Assembly (NCBI GenBank): GCA_937995865.1 | Contig: CALKJA010000152.1 | Coordinates: forward strand, 1-37,584 | Origin: an uncultured Paracoccaceae bacterium | GTDB lineage: Bacteria; Pseudomonadota; Alphaproteobacteria; Rhodobacterales; Rhodobacteraceae | Length of the DNA: 37,584 nt | Direction: 5' to 3' | Shown here: piece by piece, positions 19,758 to 30,117 of the stretch | How positions within the stretch are numbered: position 1 is the first letter of the stretch | How the letters are laid out: every line of letters starts with the position of its first letter | The notes under the pieces: generated by a model | What the model saw: the letters and a program-made list of their open reading frames with translations, nothing else | What the model was told of the DNA's origin: nothing | The model's database searches: none | Made by a program: the position numbers and the translations under genes

Positions 19758-21485
19758 ATGACTGACTCAAAGATCGACGTGCGCGATCTACAAAGCGTCC
19801 GGCAGGCCGATATCCTGCTGGGCGACGATTGGGTTGCGCCTGACGCAACTGTTGAAAAAGAGCTTCAGGTGAAGCGTCAGCGCAGGTCGCTCGTTGCTTT
19901 GAACCGTTCGCCCCTTGCCCGCAAAATCATCACCTTTAACCTTCTCGCGCTCGTCATTCTTGTGGCGGGCGTGCTTTACCTCAATCCTTCACGTGAAAGC
20001 CTCGCGTTTCAGCGCGCCAATGGGCTAGTGAACGAAGCTGAATTGATTGCTGACGTATTCGAAGCACGTCTGCCCGCCTCGGCGCCCGCAAATTTTGCCA
20101 CTGGCGACGGGATCGAGGTTGAAGAAGTTCTTCAAGGACTTGATCTTCGCGGCGGAATTGAAGTGTTTGTCTTTGACACAACCGAAGCACTTATTGCGTC
20201 CACAGAGGGCATGCAGCGCACGGATCCTGCCAGTGTTGGGGGGCTACAAAAGGACGTCCGTTCAACAATTATTACCGAATTTCTGAACAACGTCTGGGAT
20301 GGGATTTCGGGCCTTCTTGCTCCGTCTGACCCTACGCCAACTCTTGTCTCGCCAGAAGATCAGGTGCGCGCGCTGTTGTCCGCCGCACTGTCAGGCGAAG
20401 CGCAGGCAGAAACCGGCGCGGATTCCGATGGATCCAGTGTGTTTTCGGTGGCAACCCCGATTGAACAGAATGGTGCGATTGTTGGTGCGATCGCGCTTGT
20501 TTCTGCCGCTGGCGAGATCGATTTGCTGGTGCGGCAGGAGCGTGAGCAAGTTCTTCAGATGTTTGTTATTGCGCTGCTAGTGTCCATTGGTTTGAGCTTG
20601 GTGCTTGCCTCAACAATCGCAAACCCGCTGAGCGATCTTGCTGCGGCTGCTGAATTGGGCCGCGACAAGAATGCGCGAAAAATGTCCCCCAGCCGAATTC
20701 GCATTCCTGATCTCACTGCGCGCCCAGATGAGATTGGCCGTCTATCCAGTGCACTGCGCGGGATGGTGAGCGCTCTATATGACCGGATCGATGGCAACGA
20801 GCAGTTTGCAGCCGATGTGGCGCATGAGATTAAGAACCCGCTAGCCTCGTTGCGGTCTGCGGTGGGCACACTTCGTGTGGCGAAACGGGACGAGCAGCGG
20901 GTTAAACTGCTTGACGTGATTGACCACGATGTGCGTCGACTTGACCGCCTGGTCAGCGACATTTCCAATGCATCTCGGTTGGATTCCGAATTGGTCAAGG
21001 AAGAGGAAGAGCCGTTCGACTTGATCAAGATGTTGGGGAACCTCAGCGAATATTTGGGTCAAGAAGCAGACGCCAAAGGCATCGATTTCATAACGGATCT
21101 GCCCGATGGCCCGCTCCAAATATACGGGCTAGAAGCGCGGCTCGCGCAGGTCTTTGTGAACCTGATCTCAAACGCGTCCAGCTTTTGTGCTGACGGTGAT
21201 GCAATCCGAGTTTGGGCGCGCCAACGCGAACAGCGCATGTTGATCGTTGTAGAAGACACCGGCCCGGGCATCCCAGATGGCGCACTTGGAAAAATCTTTC
21301 AGCGTTTCTATTCGGAGCGCCCTGAGGGTCAGTTCGGCAATAATTCGGGCCTTGGCCTCGCGATTTCAAAACAAATCGTCGAAGCGCATGGCGGCGTGAT
21401 TTGGGCCGAAAACATCCGGCCCACCGAAGCGGATCTCACTAGCGATCCATTGGGCGCGCGGTTTGTGGTTGGCCTCCCTGTCTGA
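19758..21485 (+). CDS. chvG: Sensor histidine kinase, ChvG-type
   Basis: Two TM segments, HAMP, ADVAHEIKNPLASLRSA H-box, GPGIPDGALGKIFQRFYSERP..GLGLAISKQI ATPase boxes. Confidence 0.93.
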   Translation: MTDSKIDVRDLQSVRQADILLGDDWVAPDATVEKELQVKRQRRSLVALNRSPLARKIITFNLLALVILVAGVLYLNPSRESLAFQRANGLVNEAELIADVFEARLPASAPANFATGDGIEVEEVLQGLDLRGGIEVFVFDTTEALIASTEGMQRTDPASVGGLQKDVRSTIITEFLNNVWDGISGLLAPSDPTPTLVSPEDQVRALLSAALSGEAQAETGADSDGSSVFSVATPIEQNGAIVGAIALVSAAGEIDLLVRQEREQVLQMFVIALLVSIGLSLVLASTIANPLSDLAAAAELGRDKNARKMSPSRIRIPDLTARPDEIGRLSSALRGMVSALYDRIDGNEQFAADVAHEIKNPLASLRSAVGTLRVAKRDEQRVKLLDVIDHDVRRLDRLVSDISNASRLDSELVKEEEEPFDLIKMLGNLSEYLGQEADAKGIDFITDLPDGPLQIYGLEARLAQVFVNLISNASSFCADGDAIRVWARQREQRMLIVVEDTGPGIPDGALGKIFQRFYSERPEGQFGNNSGLGLAISKQIVEAHGGVIWAENIRPTEADLTSDPLGARFVVGLPV

Positions 21486-21930
21486 AGCAGATGCATTTAC
21501 ACCATTGGACGGCCCCGCCGGAGTTCTGCGGCTGCGCGCGTCTTGCGTAGCGCTTGGTGGAAGAGCGCTTCTTCTGGCTGGCCCATCTGGCAGCGGAAAG
21601 TCCTCGCTTGCGCTTGAGTTGATGGCTATGGGCGCCGGGCTTGTCGCTGATGATGTAACTGAAGTTTTTCTTGATGATGTACCAATGGCGCGCGCGCCAA
21701 GCTCGCTGCCAGCCATGATTGAGGCGAGGGGAATCGGGCTCTTGCAGACTGAGCTTGTGCCGCAAGCACAGGCGTTTGTTGCGCTTGACCTTGCAAAAAG
21801 TACGGATGTGCGCATGCCAGAGCCGCAATTTATCCGGCTAATGGGGTATGATGTGCCCTTGCTTCACCGGCCTGCTGGTGGTCCTGTTGCAGCCATGCTT
21901 CTACAATACCTCAAAAGCCCGTCAGAGTAG
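21463..21930 (+). CDS. hprK: HPr kinase/phosphorylase, short alphaproteobacterial type
   Basis: [34 protein letters not shown]-loop plus genomic context; overlaps chvG end. Confidence 0.88.
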   Translation: MWLASLSEADAFTPLDGPAGVLRLRASCVALGGRALLLAGPSGSGKSSLALELMAMGAGLVADDVTEVFLDDVPMARAPSSLPAMIEARGIGLLQTELVPQAQAFVALDLAKSTDVRMPEPQFIRLMGYDVPLLHRPAGGPVAAMLLQYLKSPSE

Positions 21931-21937
21931 ATCGCGC

Positions 21938-22864
21938 ATGTCAAACAGCCCAACCCCCAATGCCGCACCGCGTTTGGTTCTTGTAACCGGGCCGTCAGGG
22001 GCAGGCCGGTCTACGGCGATCAATGCTTTGGAAGATATCGGCTATGAGACGATTGAGAATTTGCCTCTCTCATTGATGCCGCGCCTTTTGTCTGGTCCGC
22101 CACTGGATCGGCCACTGGCATTGGGGGTAAGTGCGCAAAGCCGCGATTTTTCCGCCAACGCGCTGGTGGAGGCGATAGACGCTCTTCAGGATCAGGTCGG
22201 CATGAGCCCCGAAGTCTTGGTGGTTGATGCTCGGGCGGATATTTTGTTGCGCCGCTACTCAGAGACCCGGCGCCGTCACCCTGCGGCACCCGGCGAAACC
22301 CCAGAGGTTGGGATCGAAAGAGAGGCCGATTTGTTCGACCCGATTAAGACTCGGGCGGATGTCTTGATCGATACTTCTGAGATGTCTCCCCATGATCTTA
22401 AGTCTGAAATTGACCGTTGGTTTGCGGTGGAAGCGGGCCCCAAACTTGCGGTGACATTGCATTCTTTTAGCTACAAACGCGGGCTGCCACGGGGCATCGA
22501 TATGGTGTTTGATTGTCGCTTCCTACGCAATCCTTACTGGGAACCAGCGCTGAGGGGTCTAGATGGAACCAGCACGCAGGTTCAAACCTATGTTAGTGAC
22601 GACCCGCGGTATGGTGCCTTCTTTGAGCAACTTCGCGGCCTGGCTGAGCTTCTGCTGCCAGCCTACCGAGAGGAAGGCAAAGCCCATCTTTCAATCGCGT
22701 TTGGTTGTACCGGCGGGCAGCACCGTTCCGTCACAATTACTGAACATATCGCGCAGGCCCTTGCAGAGACTGGCTGGCAGGTGTCTATTCGCCACCGTGA
22801 GTTAGAGCGTCAAAGGGCAGGACAGGACACCCCTGTAAAAGCTGCTTTGGCGCAGGGCAAATGA
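21938..22864 (+). CDS. rapZ: RNase adapter protein RapZ
   Basis: [72 protein letters not shown]. Confidence 0.96.
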   Translation: MSNSPTPNAAPRLVLVTGPSGAGRSTAINALEDIGYETIENLPLSLMPRLLSGPPLDRPLALGVSAQSRDFSANALVEAIDALQDQVGMSPEVLVVDARADILLRRYSETRRRHPAAPGETPEVGIEREADLFDPIKTRADVLIDTSEMSPHDLKSEIDRWFAVEAGPKLAVTLHSFSYKRGLPRGIDMVFDCRFLRNPYWEPALRGLDGTSTQVQTYVSDDPRYGAFFEQLRGLAELLLPAYREEGKAHLSIAFGCTGGQHRSVTITEHIAQALAETGWQVSIRHRELERQRAGQDTPVKAALAQGK

Positions 22865-22871
22865 GGCGCGT

Positions 22872-23273
22872 GTGATTGGGATTGTCATAGTCGCCCACGG
22901 CGGACTTGCTGCTGAATATCGAGCGGCAGTGGAACACGTGGTCGGCGAGCAAGGGAAAATCAAAGCTGTATCAATCGGCGCGACCCATGACCGCGACCTA
23001 AAGCAGCAAGAAATCTGCGACGCTGCCGATGCGGTTGATACCGGCGATGGCGTGGTGCTTGTTATTGATATGTTTGGATCTTCGCCCTCGAACCTCTCGC
23101 TACGGGCGTGCCAACCACGTGGTAGGCGGATCTTGTATGGCGCAAACCTTCCGATGCTTGTCAAGCTTGCCAAGATGCGTAAGGGCCCACTGGATCAGGC
23201 TGTTAAGGCCGCGCTTGATGCAGGCCGAAAATATATAGACATGCTGAACATTGCACCGGATGCCACATTATGA
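22872..23273 (+). CDS. PTS mannose-type EIIA component
   Basis: MIGIVIVAHGGLAAEYRAAVEHVVG, VIDMFGSSPSNLSL. Confidence 0.92.
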   Translation: MIGIVIVAHGGLAAEYRAAVEHVVGEQGKIKAVSIGATHDRDLKQQEICDAADAVDTGDGVVLVIDMFGSSPSNLSLRACQPRGRRILYGANLPMLVKLAKMRKGPLDQAVKAALDAGRKYIDMLNIAPDATL

Positions 23274-23542
23274 ACGCCACGCGCACCTTGAGAATCGTTA
23301 ACCAAAAAGGTCTGCACGCACGCGCGTCTGCGCGCTTTGTTGAGGTTGTGGAGGCCCACGATGCCGAGTGTGACGTTGAGAATGACGGGCAGAGCGCTGC
23401 CGGTGATAGCATCATGGGCCTTTTAATGTTGGCAGCCTCTATCGGGTCCAGTATTGTTATCACCACATCTGGGCCGCAAGCTGAGGCGCTTGCTCAGGCG
23501 CTTGAAGCGCTGGTTGCAGACCGATTTGGCGAAGAGATGTAG
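23270..23542 (+). CDS. HPr family phosphocarrier protein
   Basis: NQKGLHARASARFVE (His site) and GDSIMGLLML (regulatory Ser site). Confidence 0.95.
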   Translation: MNATRTLRIVNQKGLHARASARFVEVVEAHDAECDVENDGQSAAGDSIMGLLMLAASIGSSIVITTSGPQAEALAQALEALVADRFGEEM

Positions 23543-23584
23543 CACCCACTGCGGCGCAACGCTTGAAAAAGGACGGATTGCACA

Positions 23585-24493
23585 GTGGTTGATTGCACAC
23601 CTACACCTCGCGCCCTTATGCGCCAAGTCCGCCCTAAATCGCCGGATGCCTACGATCCGAACAACGCGCCCTACGATAAACGCAAGTTGAGTTACGCTGG
23701 CACGTTTACCAATCCTGTTCAGGCCTTCCTCATTCGTGCGATCGAGTGGCCGACGGGAAAGATCCGGCTCTTGCGAAAAATCCGGAAGTTTGAGCGCATG
23801 GGCCCGGCTCATGGGCACCAGTTCTGGGTCCAAGCGCGCAAATTAATGGGCATCGATCTTCAAACCCCGGCCGAGCAGATTGCCCGCATCCCTGAAAAGG
23901 GTCCAGTGATCATCGTTGCAAACCACCCACATGGGCTTGTCGATGGTATGATGCTTGCAGAGTTGGTGGGTCGGGTGCGGGATGACTACAAAATCCTGAC
24001 GCGCTCGTTGCTGACCGGTGTTGACGAGGTCGCGCAATACATGCTGCCCGTTCCGTTTCCGCATGAAGATGACAGTTTTCAAAAGAGCCTGAATATGCGC
24101 AAGGCCTCGATGAAACATTTGGCAGATGGTGGTGTGATTGTACTGTTCCCGTCAGGAAGCGTGGCCACCTCGGAAACGATGTTTGGCCCTGCCATCGAGG
24201 GGGAGTGGAATCCGTTTACAGCCAAGATGATACAGCGCTCTGGCGCGACCGTTTTGCCGGTTTTCTTTGGCGGCCAGAATTCGCGCGTTTATCAGATCGC
24301 AAACCGTGTTTCCGCTACTATCAGGCAAGGTCTGTTGATTCACGAAGTGGCGCACAGCTTCAACAAGCCGCAAGCGCCGATTATTGGGCATCCAATCCCG
24401 GCGGAAGAGATATCGGAGCGCGCGTCCAATCCACGTGAGTTCATGGCCTGGCTCCGGCGATATACGCTAGATCTGGCCCATCGCAAAAATTAA
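23585..24493 (+). CDS. Lysophospholipid/glycerol-3-phosphate acyltransferase family protein
   Basis: VIIVANHPHGLVDGMMLAELVG (NHx4D-type motif), VIVLFPSGSVATSE. Confidence 0.85.
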   Translation: MVDCTPTPRALMRQVRPKSPDAYDPNNAPYDKRKLSYAGTFTNPVQAFLIRAIEWPTGKIRLLRKIRKFERMGPAHGHQFWVQARKLMGIDLQTPAEQIARIPEKGPVIIVANHPHGLVDGMMLAELVGRVRDDYKILTRSLLTGVDEVAQYMLPVPFPHEDDSFQKSLNMRKASMKHLADGGVIVLFPSGSVATSETMFGPAIEGEWNPFTAKMIQRSGATVLPVFFGGQNSRVYQIANRVSATIRQGLLIHEVAHSFNKPQAPIIGHPIPAEEISERASNPREFMAWLRRYTLDLAHRKN

Positions 24494-24498
24494 AATGC

Positions 24499-25374
24499 TT
24501 ATCGGGTCGGCACGGGAGTTTCGCCGCGGTAATCGTAGAATCCCCGGTCCGTCTTGCGGCCCAACCATCCTGCTTCCACGTATTTCGTAAGGAGTGGGCA
24601 GGGGCGGTACTTTGTGTCCGCAAGCCCATCATGCAGGACGTTCATAATGGCCAAACATGTGTCCAACCCAATAAAGTCAGCAAGCTCCAGAGGGCCCATC
24701 GGATGATTGGCACCAAGCTTTAGTGAAGTGTCGATCGACCTCACAGATCCGACACCTTCGTAAAGTGTATAGATCGCCTCGTTGATCATCGGCATCAGGA
24801 TGCGATTGACAATAAAGGCCGGGAAATCTTCTGCTGTGGCGCTGGTTTTGCCAAGCTTGGCCACCACTGCTTCGCATGCTCTGAACGTTGGCTCGTCTGT
24901 GGCAATACCTCGGATCAACTCGACAAGCTGCATCACGGGCACAGGGTTCATGAAGTGAAAACCCATAAATCGCTCTGGCCGGTCGGTGCGCGCCGCAAGA
25001 CGTGTAATCGAGATTGACGAGGTATTTGATGTTAGGATTGTGTCGTGCTTCAGGTGCGGGACCAGATCTTCGAATATCGCGGTCTTGATCGTTTCTCGTT
25101 CGGTCGCGGCTTCAATCACAAGATCAGTTTGGCCGAGATCAGTTAGCTTAGGTGTTGTGGAAATCAGGCGGAGCGCTTCTGCCTTTTCGGCCTCACTTAT
25201 CTTCCCCCTGCTAACTTGACGCGCAAGGTTGCTGCCGATGACACTCGGTACGGCCCTGAGCGCATCACCGTTCACATCGGTCATCAGAACCTCAAACCCG
25301 GCGAGGGCCATCACATGAGCAATTCCATTGCCCATTTGCCCTGCTCCGACAACACCAATGCTTTGGACGGTCAT
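24499..25374 (-). CDS. 3-hydroxybutyryl-CoA dehydrogenase
   Basis: SIGVVGAGQMGNGIAHVMALAGFEVLMTDVN, FMGFHFMNPVPVMQLVELI, LGANHPMGPLELADFIGLDTCLAIM. Confidence 0.95.
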   Translation of the reverse strand: MTVQSIGVVGAGQMGNGIAHVMALAGFEVLMTDVNGDALRAVPSVIGSNLARQVSRGKISEAEKAEALRLISTTPKLTDLGQTDLVIEAATERETIKTAIFEDLVPHLKHDTILTSNTSSISITRLAARTDRPERFMGFHFMNPVPVMQLVELIRGIATDEPTFRACEAVVAKLGKTSATAEDFPAFIVNRILMPMINEAIYTLYEGVGSVRSIDTSLKLGANHPMGPLELADFIGLDTCLAIMNVLHDGLADTKYRPCPLLTKYVEAGWLGRKTDRGFYDYRGETPVPTR

Positions 25375-25540
25375 ATCGATCTGTCTCCTGACGTTGCTCG
25401 CACCTTAGCCGCCTGCTGACCAAGGCAAAAGCACGATGCGCGCATTTGCGGCGAATTGCCTGCAAATCGCACGCCCACGTTAGCCAATCAAAAACCTTGC
25501 GCGGTTATCCCTTTGCGTGGGTGAGATAAGGAGATGGGTA

Positions 25541-26377
25541 ATGTCCTATTGTGGGCGTGACAGCGGCAAGCTGTCCTATGAAATGTGCCGTTACGGCGCA
25601 TCACGATTGGTATTTCGCGGGCCAGCGCCGGATTTGGAGGCGCCCTACATCGCCTTTATCGGCACCACCGAAACGCAGGCGCCGTTTCTACCGCGACCAT
25701 ATTCTGAGATTACCGCCGAGTTTTGCGAAAGTGGATGTGCCAATCTTGGTTTACGTAACAGTGGGCCGGACGCGTTTCTGGGCGACCAAGACGTGCTGCG
25801 CGTCGCCTGCCGCGCGGAGGTTGTAGTGATTGAGCTGATGGGTGCGATCAATCTCAGCAATAGATTCTACAAGGTGCATCCCCGCCGAAATGACCGGTTC
25901 ACAAGGCCGCTTGATCCATTGCTCCGAATGGTTCCAAACTTTGAGATGACTGATGTACATTTTACGGGTCACCTGTTGGCGGAATTGCGGCGCATTGCGC
26001 CTGAAGTCCAACCGGTCGTGCTCGCAGAGTTGCAGGCGTGTTGGGTCGAACGGATGTCCGCACTCATTGCGACGTTTGAAGCCCCCGTTCACTTGCTATG
26101 GACGCAACCAGAGGAGGGGAATGCCGCTACTTTGGATCGCACGCCTGGCGTTGATTTGAGCATGGTCCGCCAAATTGCACGTGGTGCGGCGTCTGTAACA
26201 CGGGTTCGGCCAAGTGCCGTTGCGATAGAACAAGGCGCAAAAGAGATGGTTTTCGCGCCGATGCAAGCTGCCGCTGCCGCCACAATGCTGAGTGCACAAA
26301 CCCATCGAGAAATTGCAGCCACGCTTGGACACGCCATTGGGTCTAAGCGGAGTCGGATTGTAAAAAGGCAGGCCTAA
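25541..26377 (+). CDS. DUF6473 family protein, function unknown
   Basis: MSYCGRDSGKLSYEMCRYGASRLVFRGPAPDLEAPYIAFIGTTETQ; family name from memory; GTAATG start with upstream AAGGAG. Confidence 0.65.
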   Translation: MSYCGRDSGKLSYEMCRYGASRLVFRGPAPDLEAPYIAFIGTTETQAPFLPRPYSEITAEFCESGCANLGLRNSGPDAFLGDQDVLRVACRAEVVVIELMGAINLSNRFYKVHPRRNDRFTRPLDPLLRMVPNFEMTDVHFTGHLLAELRRIAPEVQPVVLAELQACWVERMSALIATFEAPVHLLWTQPEEGNAATLDRTPGVDLSMVRQIARGAASVTRVRPSAVAIEQGAKEMVFAPMQAAAAATMLSAQTHREIAATLGHAIGSKRSRIVKRQA

Positions 26378-26383
26378 AACGCA

Positions 26384-26423
26384 AAACGGCCCGCGCCCTT
26401 TTCTCACAAGGCGCGGGCCGTTT
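26384..26423. terminator. Perfect 14-bp inverted repeat, bidirectional terminator
   Basis: AAACGGCCCGCGCC-cttttctcacaa-GGCGCGGGCCGTTT between convergent DUF6473 and etfA genes, ends in A-run/T-run. Confidence 0.88.
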
Positions 26424-26441
26424 CTGGTGTAAACGCTAAAG

Positions 26442-27371
26442 TTAGCTCAGCTTTTCAGTCAACTCTGGCACAATATCGAACAGGTCGCCGACAAGACCAA
26501 AGTCGGCGACCTGAAAGATCGGCGCTTCTTCGTCTTTGTTGATTGCAACAATGATCTTGCTGTCTTTCATGCCTGCAAGGTGTTGGATCGCCCCTGAGAT
26601 GCCGACGGCAACATAGAGATCAGGCGCAACAACCTTACCTGTTTGACCAACTTGCCAATCGTTCGGGGCGTAGCCCGAATCGACGGCTGCACGGGACGCA
26701 CCAACGGCTGCGCCCAGCGTATCGGCCAGTTTCTCGATGATCGCGAAATCTTCCTCGGAGCCAACACCGCGGCCCCCGGACACAACCACGCCAGCAGATG
26801 TAAGCTCGGGGCGATCGCTTTCGGCAACCTTATCTTCGATCCATTCGGACAATCCGGGATCTGCCACAGCGGCAAGATCCTCAACCGCCGCGGACCCGCC
26901 ATCGCCGGTTGAGTCGAATGTGGATGTTCGAATGGTTGCAACCTTGGTCGCGTCCACTGACTTCACGGTTTGGATCGCATTGCCCGCATAAATTGGGCGC
27001 TCAAAGGTGTCGGCATCGACAACGGCAGTAACCTCTGAGATCACCATAACATCCAGCAGCGCCGCAACGCGTGGCAGGATGTTTTTGGATGCCGCTGTGG
27101 ATGGAGCCACGATGTGGGAATAATCATCCGCCAACGATACAATCAGTGCTGCGACCGGCTCAGCAAGGTCGTGGCCATAAGCCGCGTCCTTTGAACACAG
27201 AACTTTGGACACGCCGTCTAGGGTCGCGGCCGTCGCAGCAGCAGGATCACAATCGGCGCCCGCGCAAAGGATAGTCACTTCACCGAGCTGTTTGGCCGCG
27301 GTGAGCGCTTTGGCCGTTGAATCGACGTTCAACTCACCATTCGAGACTTCTGCAACAAGAAGAACAGCCAT
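26442..27371 (-). CDS. etfA: Electron transfer flavoprotein subunit alpha
   Basis: [91 protein letters not shown]. Confidence 0.97.
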   Translation of the reverse strand: MAVLLVAEVSNGELNVDSTAKALTAAKQLGEVTILCAGADCDPAAATAATLDGVSKVLCSKDAAYGHDLAEPVAALIVSLADDYSHIVAPSTAASKNILPRVAALLDVMVISEVTAVVDADTFERPIYAGNAIQTVKSVDATKVATIRTSTFDSTGDGGSAAVEDLAAVADPGLSEWIEDKVAESDRPELTSAGVVVSGGRGVGSEEDFAIIEKLADTLGAAVGASRAAVDSGYAPNDWQVGQTGKVVAPDLYVAVGISGAIQHLAGMKDSKIIVAINKDEEAPIFQVADFGLVGDLFDIVPELTEKLS

Positions 27372-28129
27372 TATACTGCCCCCGCTTCTTTGAGTTTCTC
27401 AACAAGCTCATCAACTGAGCCAACTTTGATGCCTGCAGCGCGCGCGTCTGGCTCGCCAGTGCTGACGATTTCAAGCCGTGGCGTAATATCCACGCCGTAA
27501 TCGGCTGCGTTTTTTTCGTCCAAAGGCTTCTTCTTTGCCTTCATGATGTTCGGCAAGGAGGCGTAGCGCGGCTCGTTCAGGCGCAGGTCTACTGAAACGA
27601 TTGCAGGCATCTTGACTTTGATCGTCTGCAGACCTCCATCAACTTCGCGGGTCACTGTGGCTGTGTCGCCATCAACGTCCAGCTCAGAGGCGAAAGTGGC
27701 CTGTGCCCATCCGGTAAGTGCAGCAAGCATTTGGCCTGTTGCGTTCATGTCATTGTCGATTGCCTGCTTGCCGCAGAGAACAAGACCGGGCGCTTCTTCA
27801 TCGATTACGGCTTTGAGAATTTTGGCAACCGCCAAAGGCTCAATGTCATTGTGCACGTCGTCGGTAGCCACAACAAGGATCGCACGGTCCGCACCCATCG
27901 CAAGCGCTGTGCGGAGCGTCTCTTGGGATTGTTTCACCCCAATGGACACGGCAATGATTTCGTCCGCTTTTCCTGCTTCTTTCAGTCGGATTGCCTGCTC
28001 AACCGCGATCTCATCGAACGGGTTCATGGACATTTTCACATTGGCAAGATCGACACCGCTTCCGTCCGCTTTGACGCGTACTTTCACATTGTAATCGATC
28101 ACACGTTTGACAGGCACGAGGACCTTCAT
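27371..28129 (-). CDS. etfB: Electron transfer flavoprotein subunit beta
   Basis: [27 protein letters not shown]...[23 protein letters not shown]. Confidence 0.97.
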   Translation of the reverse strand: MKVLVPVKRVIDYNVKVRVKADGSGVDLANVKMSMNPFDEIAVEQAIRLKEAGKADEIIAVSIGVKQSQETLRTALAMGADRAILVVATDDVHNDIEPLAVAKILKAVIDEEAPGLVLCGKQAIDNDMNATGQMLAALTGWAQATFASELDVDGDTATVTREVDGGLQTIKVKMPAIVSVDLRLNEPRYASLPNIMKAKKKPLDEKNAADYGVDITPRLEIVSTGEPDARAAGIKVGSVDELVEKLKEAGAV

Positions 28130-28363
28130 GGGTGCGTCTCCTTAATGCATCCTGGCCCGATTTGTAGGGCCGCTTATATAGTCTGCGCGAGCAATACCCG
28201 CGCGCATGCCGCGGCGATAGGTTAGAATCGACCAAAGCGAGTGGCCTGACGCCGCGTTCGTGAAATTGCTGCCTGATTTTTCACGATCACGCAAGCACTG
28301 AGGGCGAAATCACATTGGAAAGGGATTTTCGATGGCCCTTGCAGCAGCCGTGTTGCTCACTCG

Positions 28364-28936
28364 TCAGCGGTTCGCGCCTGGCACCCATAGTACGTCATCT
28401 TTGCCGTCGTTGTTGGCTATGCGACTGGCCACGAAAAACCAATCCGACAAGCGGTTGAGATATTTGACGCCTGCAGGATTCACGCTTTCCATTGTCCCCA
28501 ACTCAACCGAAAGACGCTCTGCGCGGCGTGCGACTGTGCGGCACAGATGCAAGTGCGCTGCAAGCGCTGTGCCTCCCGGAAGGACGAAACTGCGCAACGG
28601 CTCCAACGCAGCGTTCATTGCGTCAATTTCGCTTTCCAATCGCTCAACCTGAGCCATTGTCATGCGCAGAGGTGGGTATTCGGCGTCTGCGTCCATTTCC
28701 ATATCAGGGCGGCAGAGGTCTGCTCCAAGATCGAACAGATCGTTTTGGATTGCGGACAGCTGGGTATCCATATCACCATCAATGTGGAGTCGAGCCATTC
28801 CGACCGTTGAGTTTAGCTCATCGACAGTGCCGTAGGCTGTAACCCGCGCGGAGTGTTTTGCCACGCGGCTCCCATTGCCCAGCGCCGTTTCACCGGAGTC
28901 ACCAGTTTTGGTGTAAATCTTTGAGAGGACAACCAT
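28364..28936 (-). CDS. Cob(I)yrinic acid a,c-diamide adenosyltransferase (PduO/MMAB type)
   Basis: KIYTKTGDSGETALGNGSRVAKHSARVTAYGTVDELNSTVG, RTVARRAERLSVEL. Confidence 0.95.
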   Translation of the reverse strand: MVVLSKIYTKTGDSGETALGNGSRVAKHSARVTAYGTVDELNSTVGMARLHIDGDMDTQLSAIQNDLFDLGADLCRPDMEMDADAEYPPLRMTMAQVERLESEIDAMNAALEPLRSFVLPGGTALAAHLHLCRTVARRAERLSVELGTMESVNPAGVKYLNRLSDWFFVASRIANNDGKDDVLWVPGANR

Positions 28937-28957
28937 TTTGGACGTTTTCCTTGTACT

Positions 28958-29152
28958 TTAGGTGCGACTACCGATGAGGATCAGGATCAAAATGACCGCT
29001 GCAAACTGCGCTATGATGCGGAGCCTCATGATCTTGTTGGCGTTTTTCTTGTTGAATTCACCGCCCTTGGCAAATGTGCCAATGCCGAAGGCTAAGATGA
29101 TGCCAACAAGCACCACCGAGAATATGACGAGTATGAGCATGGGTTCTTGCAT
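28958..29152 (-). CDS. Small two-TM (HIG1-like, twin transmembrane) protein
   Basis: MQEPMLILVIFSVVLVGIILAFGIGTFAKGGEFNKKNANKIMRLRIIAQFAAVILILILI; two hydrophobic helices around a basic RxxR-type loop. Confidence 0.72.
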   Translation of the reverse strand: MQEPMLILVIFSVVLVGIILAFGIGTFAKGGEFNKKNANKIMRLRIIAQFAAVILILILIGSRT

Positions 29153-29185
29153 AGGACCCTCCTTTCCCAATGACTTAAGCTTGCC

Positions 29186-30040
29186 TTAACTCCGGGCAAG
29201 GATCCAATCGAAGGTCTGCCGCGGCAAAATGCGCCTAAAGCCTGCCATAACATGGGTCGGCACCGTAATTTTATAGCGTGTCTTGGGTTTTGGTGCGTTT
29301 AAAGCACGCAGCACTTTCAAGGAAACTCTGCGCGCCGGTAACTCAAACAAATCTGGCCCGGTGTCTTCGGCATAAAGCCTTTCAAGCAGGTTATCTTCAT
29401 AGCGTTGACGATGCGCCGATGATTCCCAATCGATCCAACGCTCAAATTGAGTGATCGAATTTTGTCTGATAGCGGTCGAAATCGGCCCGGGTTGAATAAG
29501 GACAATCTTGATGGGTGTGTCACGCATTTCAAGTCGAAGCGTATCTGTCAGCCCTTCAAGCGCGAATTTGGTTGAATTGTAAGCACCGCGCCAGCGCATT
29601 GTCGCAAAGCCAAGTACAGAGGAGCAGTTAAGTACTCGCCCATGCCCTTGGGCTCGCATTACCGGGAGTACGCGCAACGTCAGGTCGTGATACCCGAAAA
29701 GGTTGGCCTCGAAATTCTGCCGAAGGGCCGCGCGCGGCACATCTTCGACAGCGCCGGGAATGCCATAGGCGCCGTTGTTGAACAGTGCATCCAACCTTCC
29801 GCCGGTCGCGTCCAAGACCGCGGCAAGGCCAGTTTCGATACTTGCCTCATCTTCATAATCTATACGCGGTGCGTCAAACCCTTCTGCGGCAAGGCGGTCG
29901 CAATCTGATGGCTTCCGACAAGACGCAAAGACACGCCACCCGTTTTCACGCAGAAAATGCGCACAATCATATCCAATGCCACTTGAGCATCCGGTGATGA
30001 GAATGGTCTGTGTCAATTGATGGCCCAATCGCGTTTGCAC
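29186..30040 (-). CDS. SDR family oxidoreductase
   Basis: TILITGCSSGIGYDCAHFLRENGW, LFNNGAYG, YNSTKFALEGLTDTLRLEM; exact start uncertain. Confidence 0.9.
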   Translation of the reverse strand: MQTRLGHQLTQTILITGCSSGIGYDCAHFLRENGWRVFASCRKPSDCDRLAAEGFDAPRIDYEDEASIETGLAAVLDATGGRLDALFNNGAYGIPGAVEDVPRAALRQNFEANLFGYHDLTLRVLPVMRAQGHGRVLNCSSVLGFATMRWRGAYNSTKFALEGLTDTLRLEMRDTPIKIVLIQPGPISTAIRQNSITQFERWIDWESSAHRQRYEDNLLERLYAEDTGPDLFELPARRVSLKVLRALNAPKPKTRYKITVPTHVMAGFRRILPRQTFDWILARS

Positions 30041-30117
30041 GCCTTGTTAGCCAGATAGCAATTGCGGGGGCAACAGGGTTACTCCCGCATATTTGCAGAT
30101 TCTTCTACATGGCTCTT

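Noticed and set aside
28151-28171. GGCCC-gatttgta-GGGCC hairpin in the etfB 5' region
   Set aside because: Only 5 bp of stem and no further riboswitch-like structure; likely chance in GC-rich DNA.
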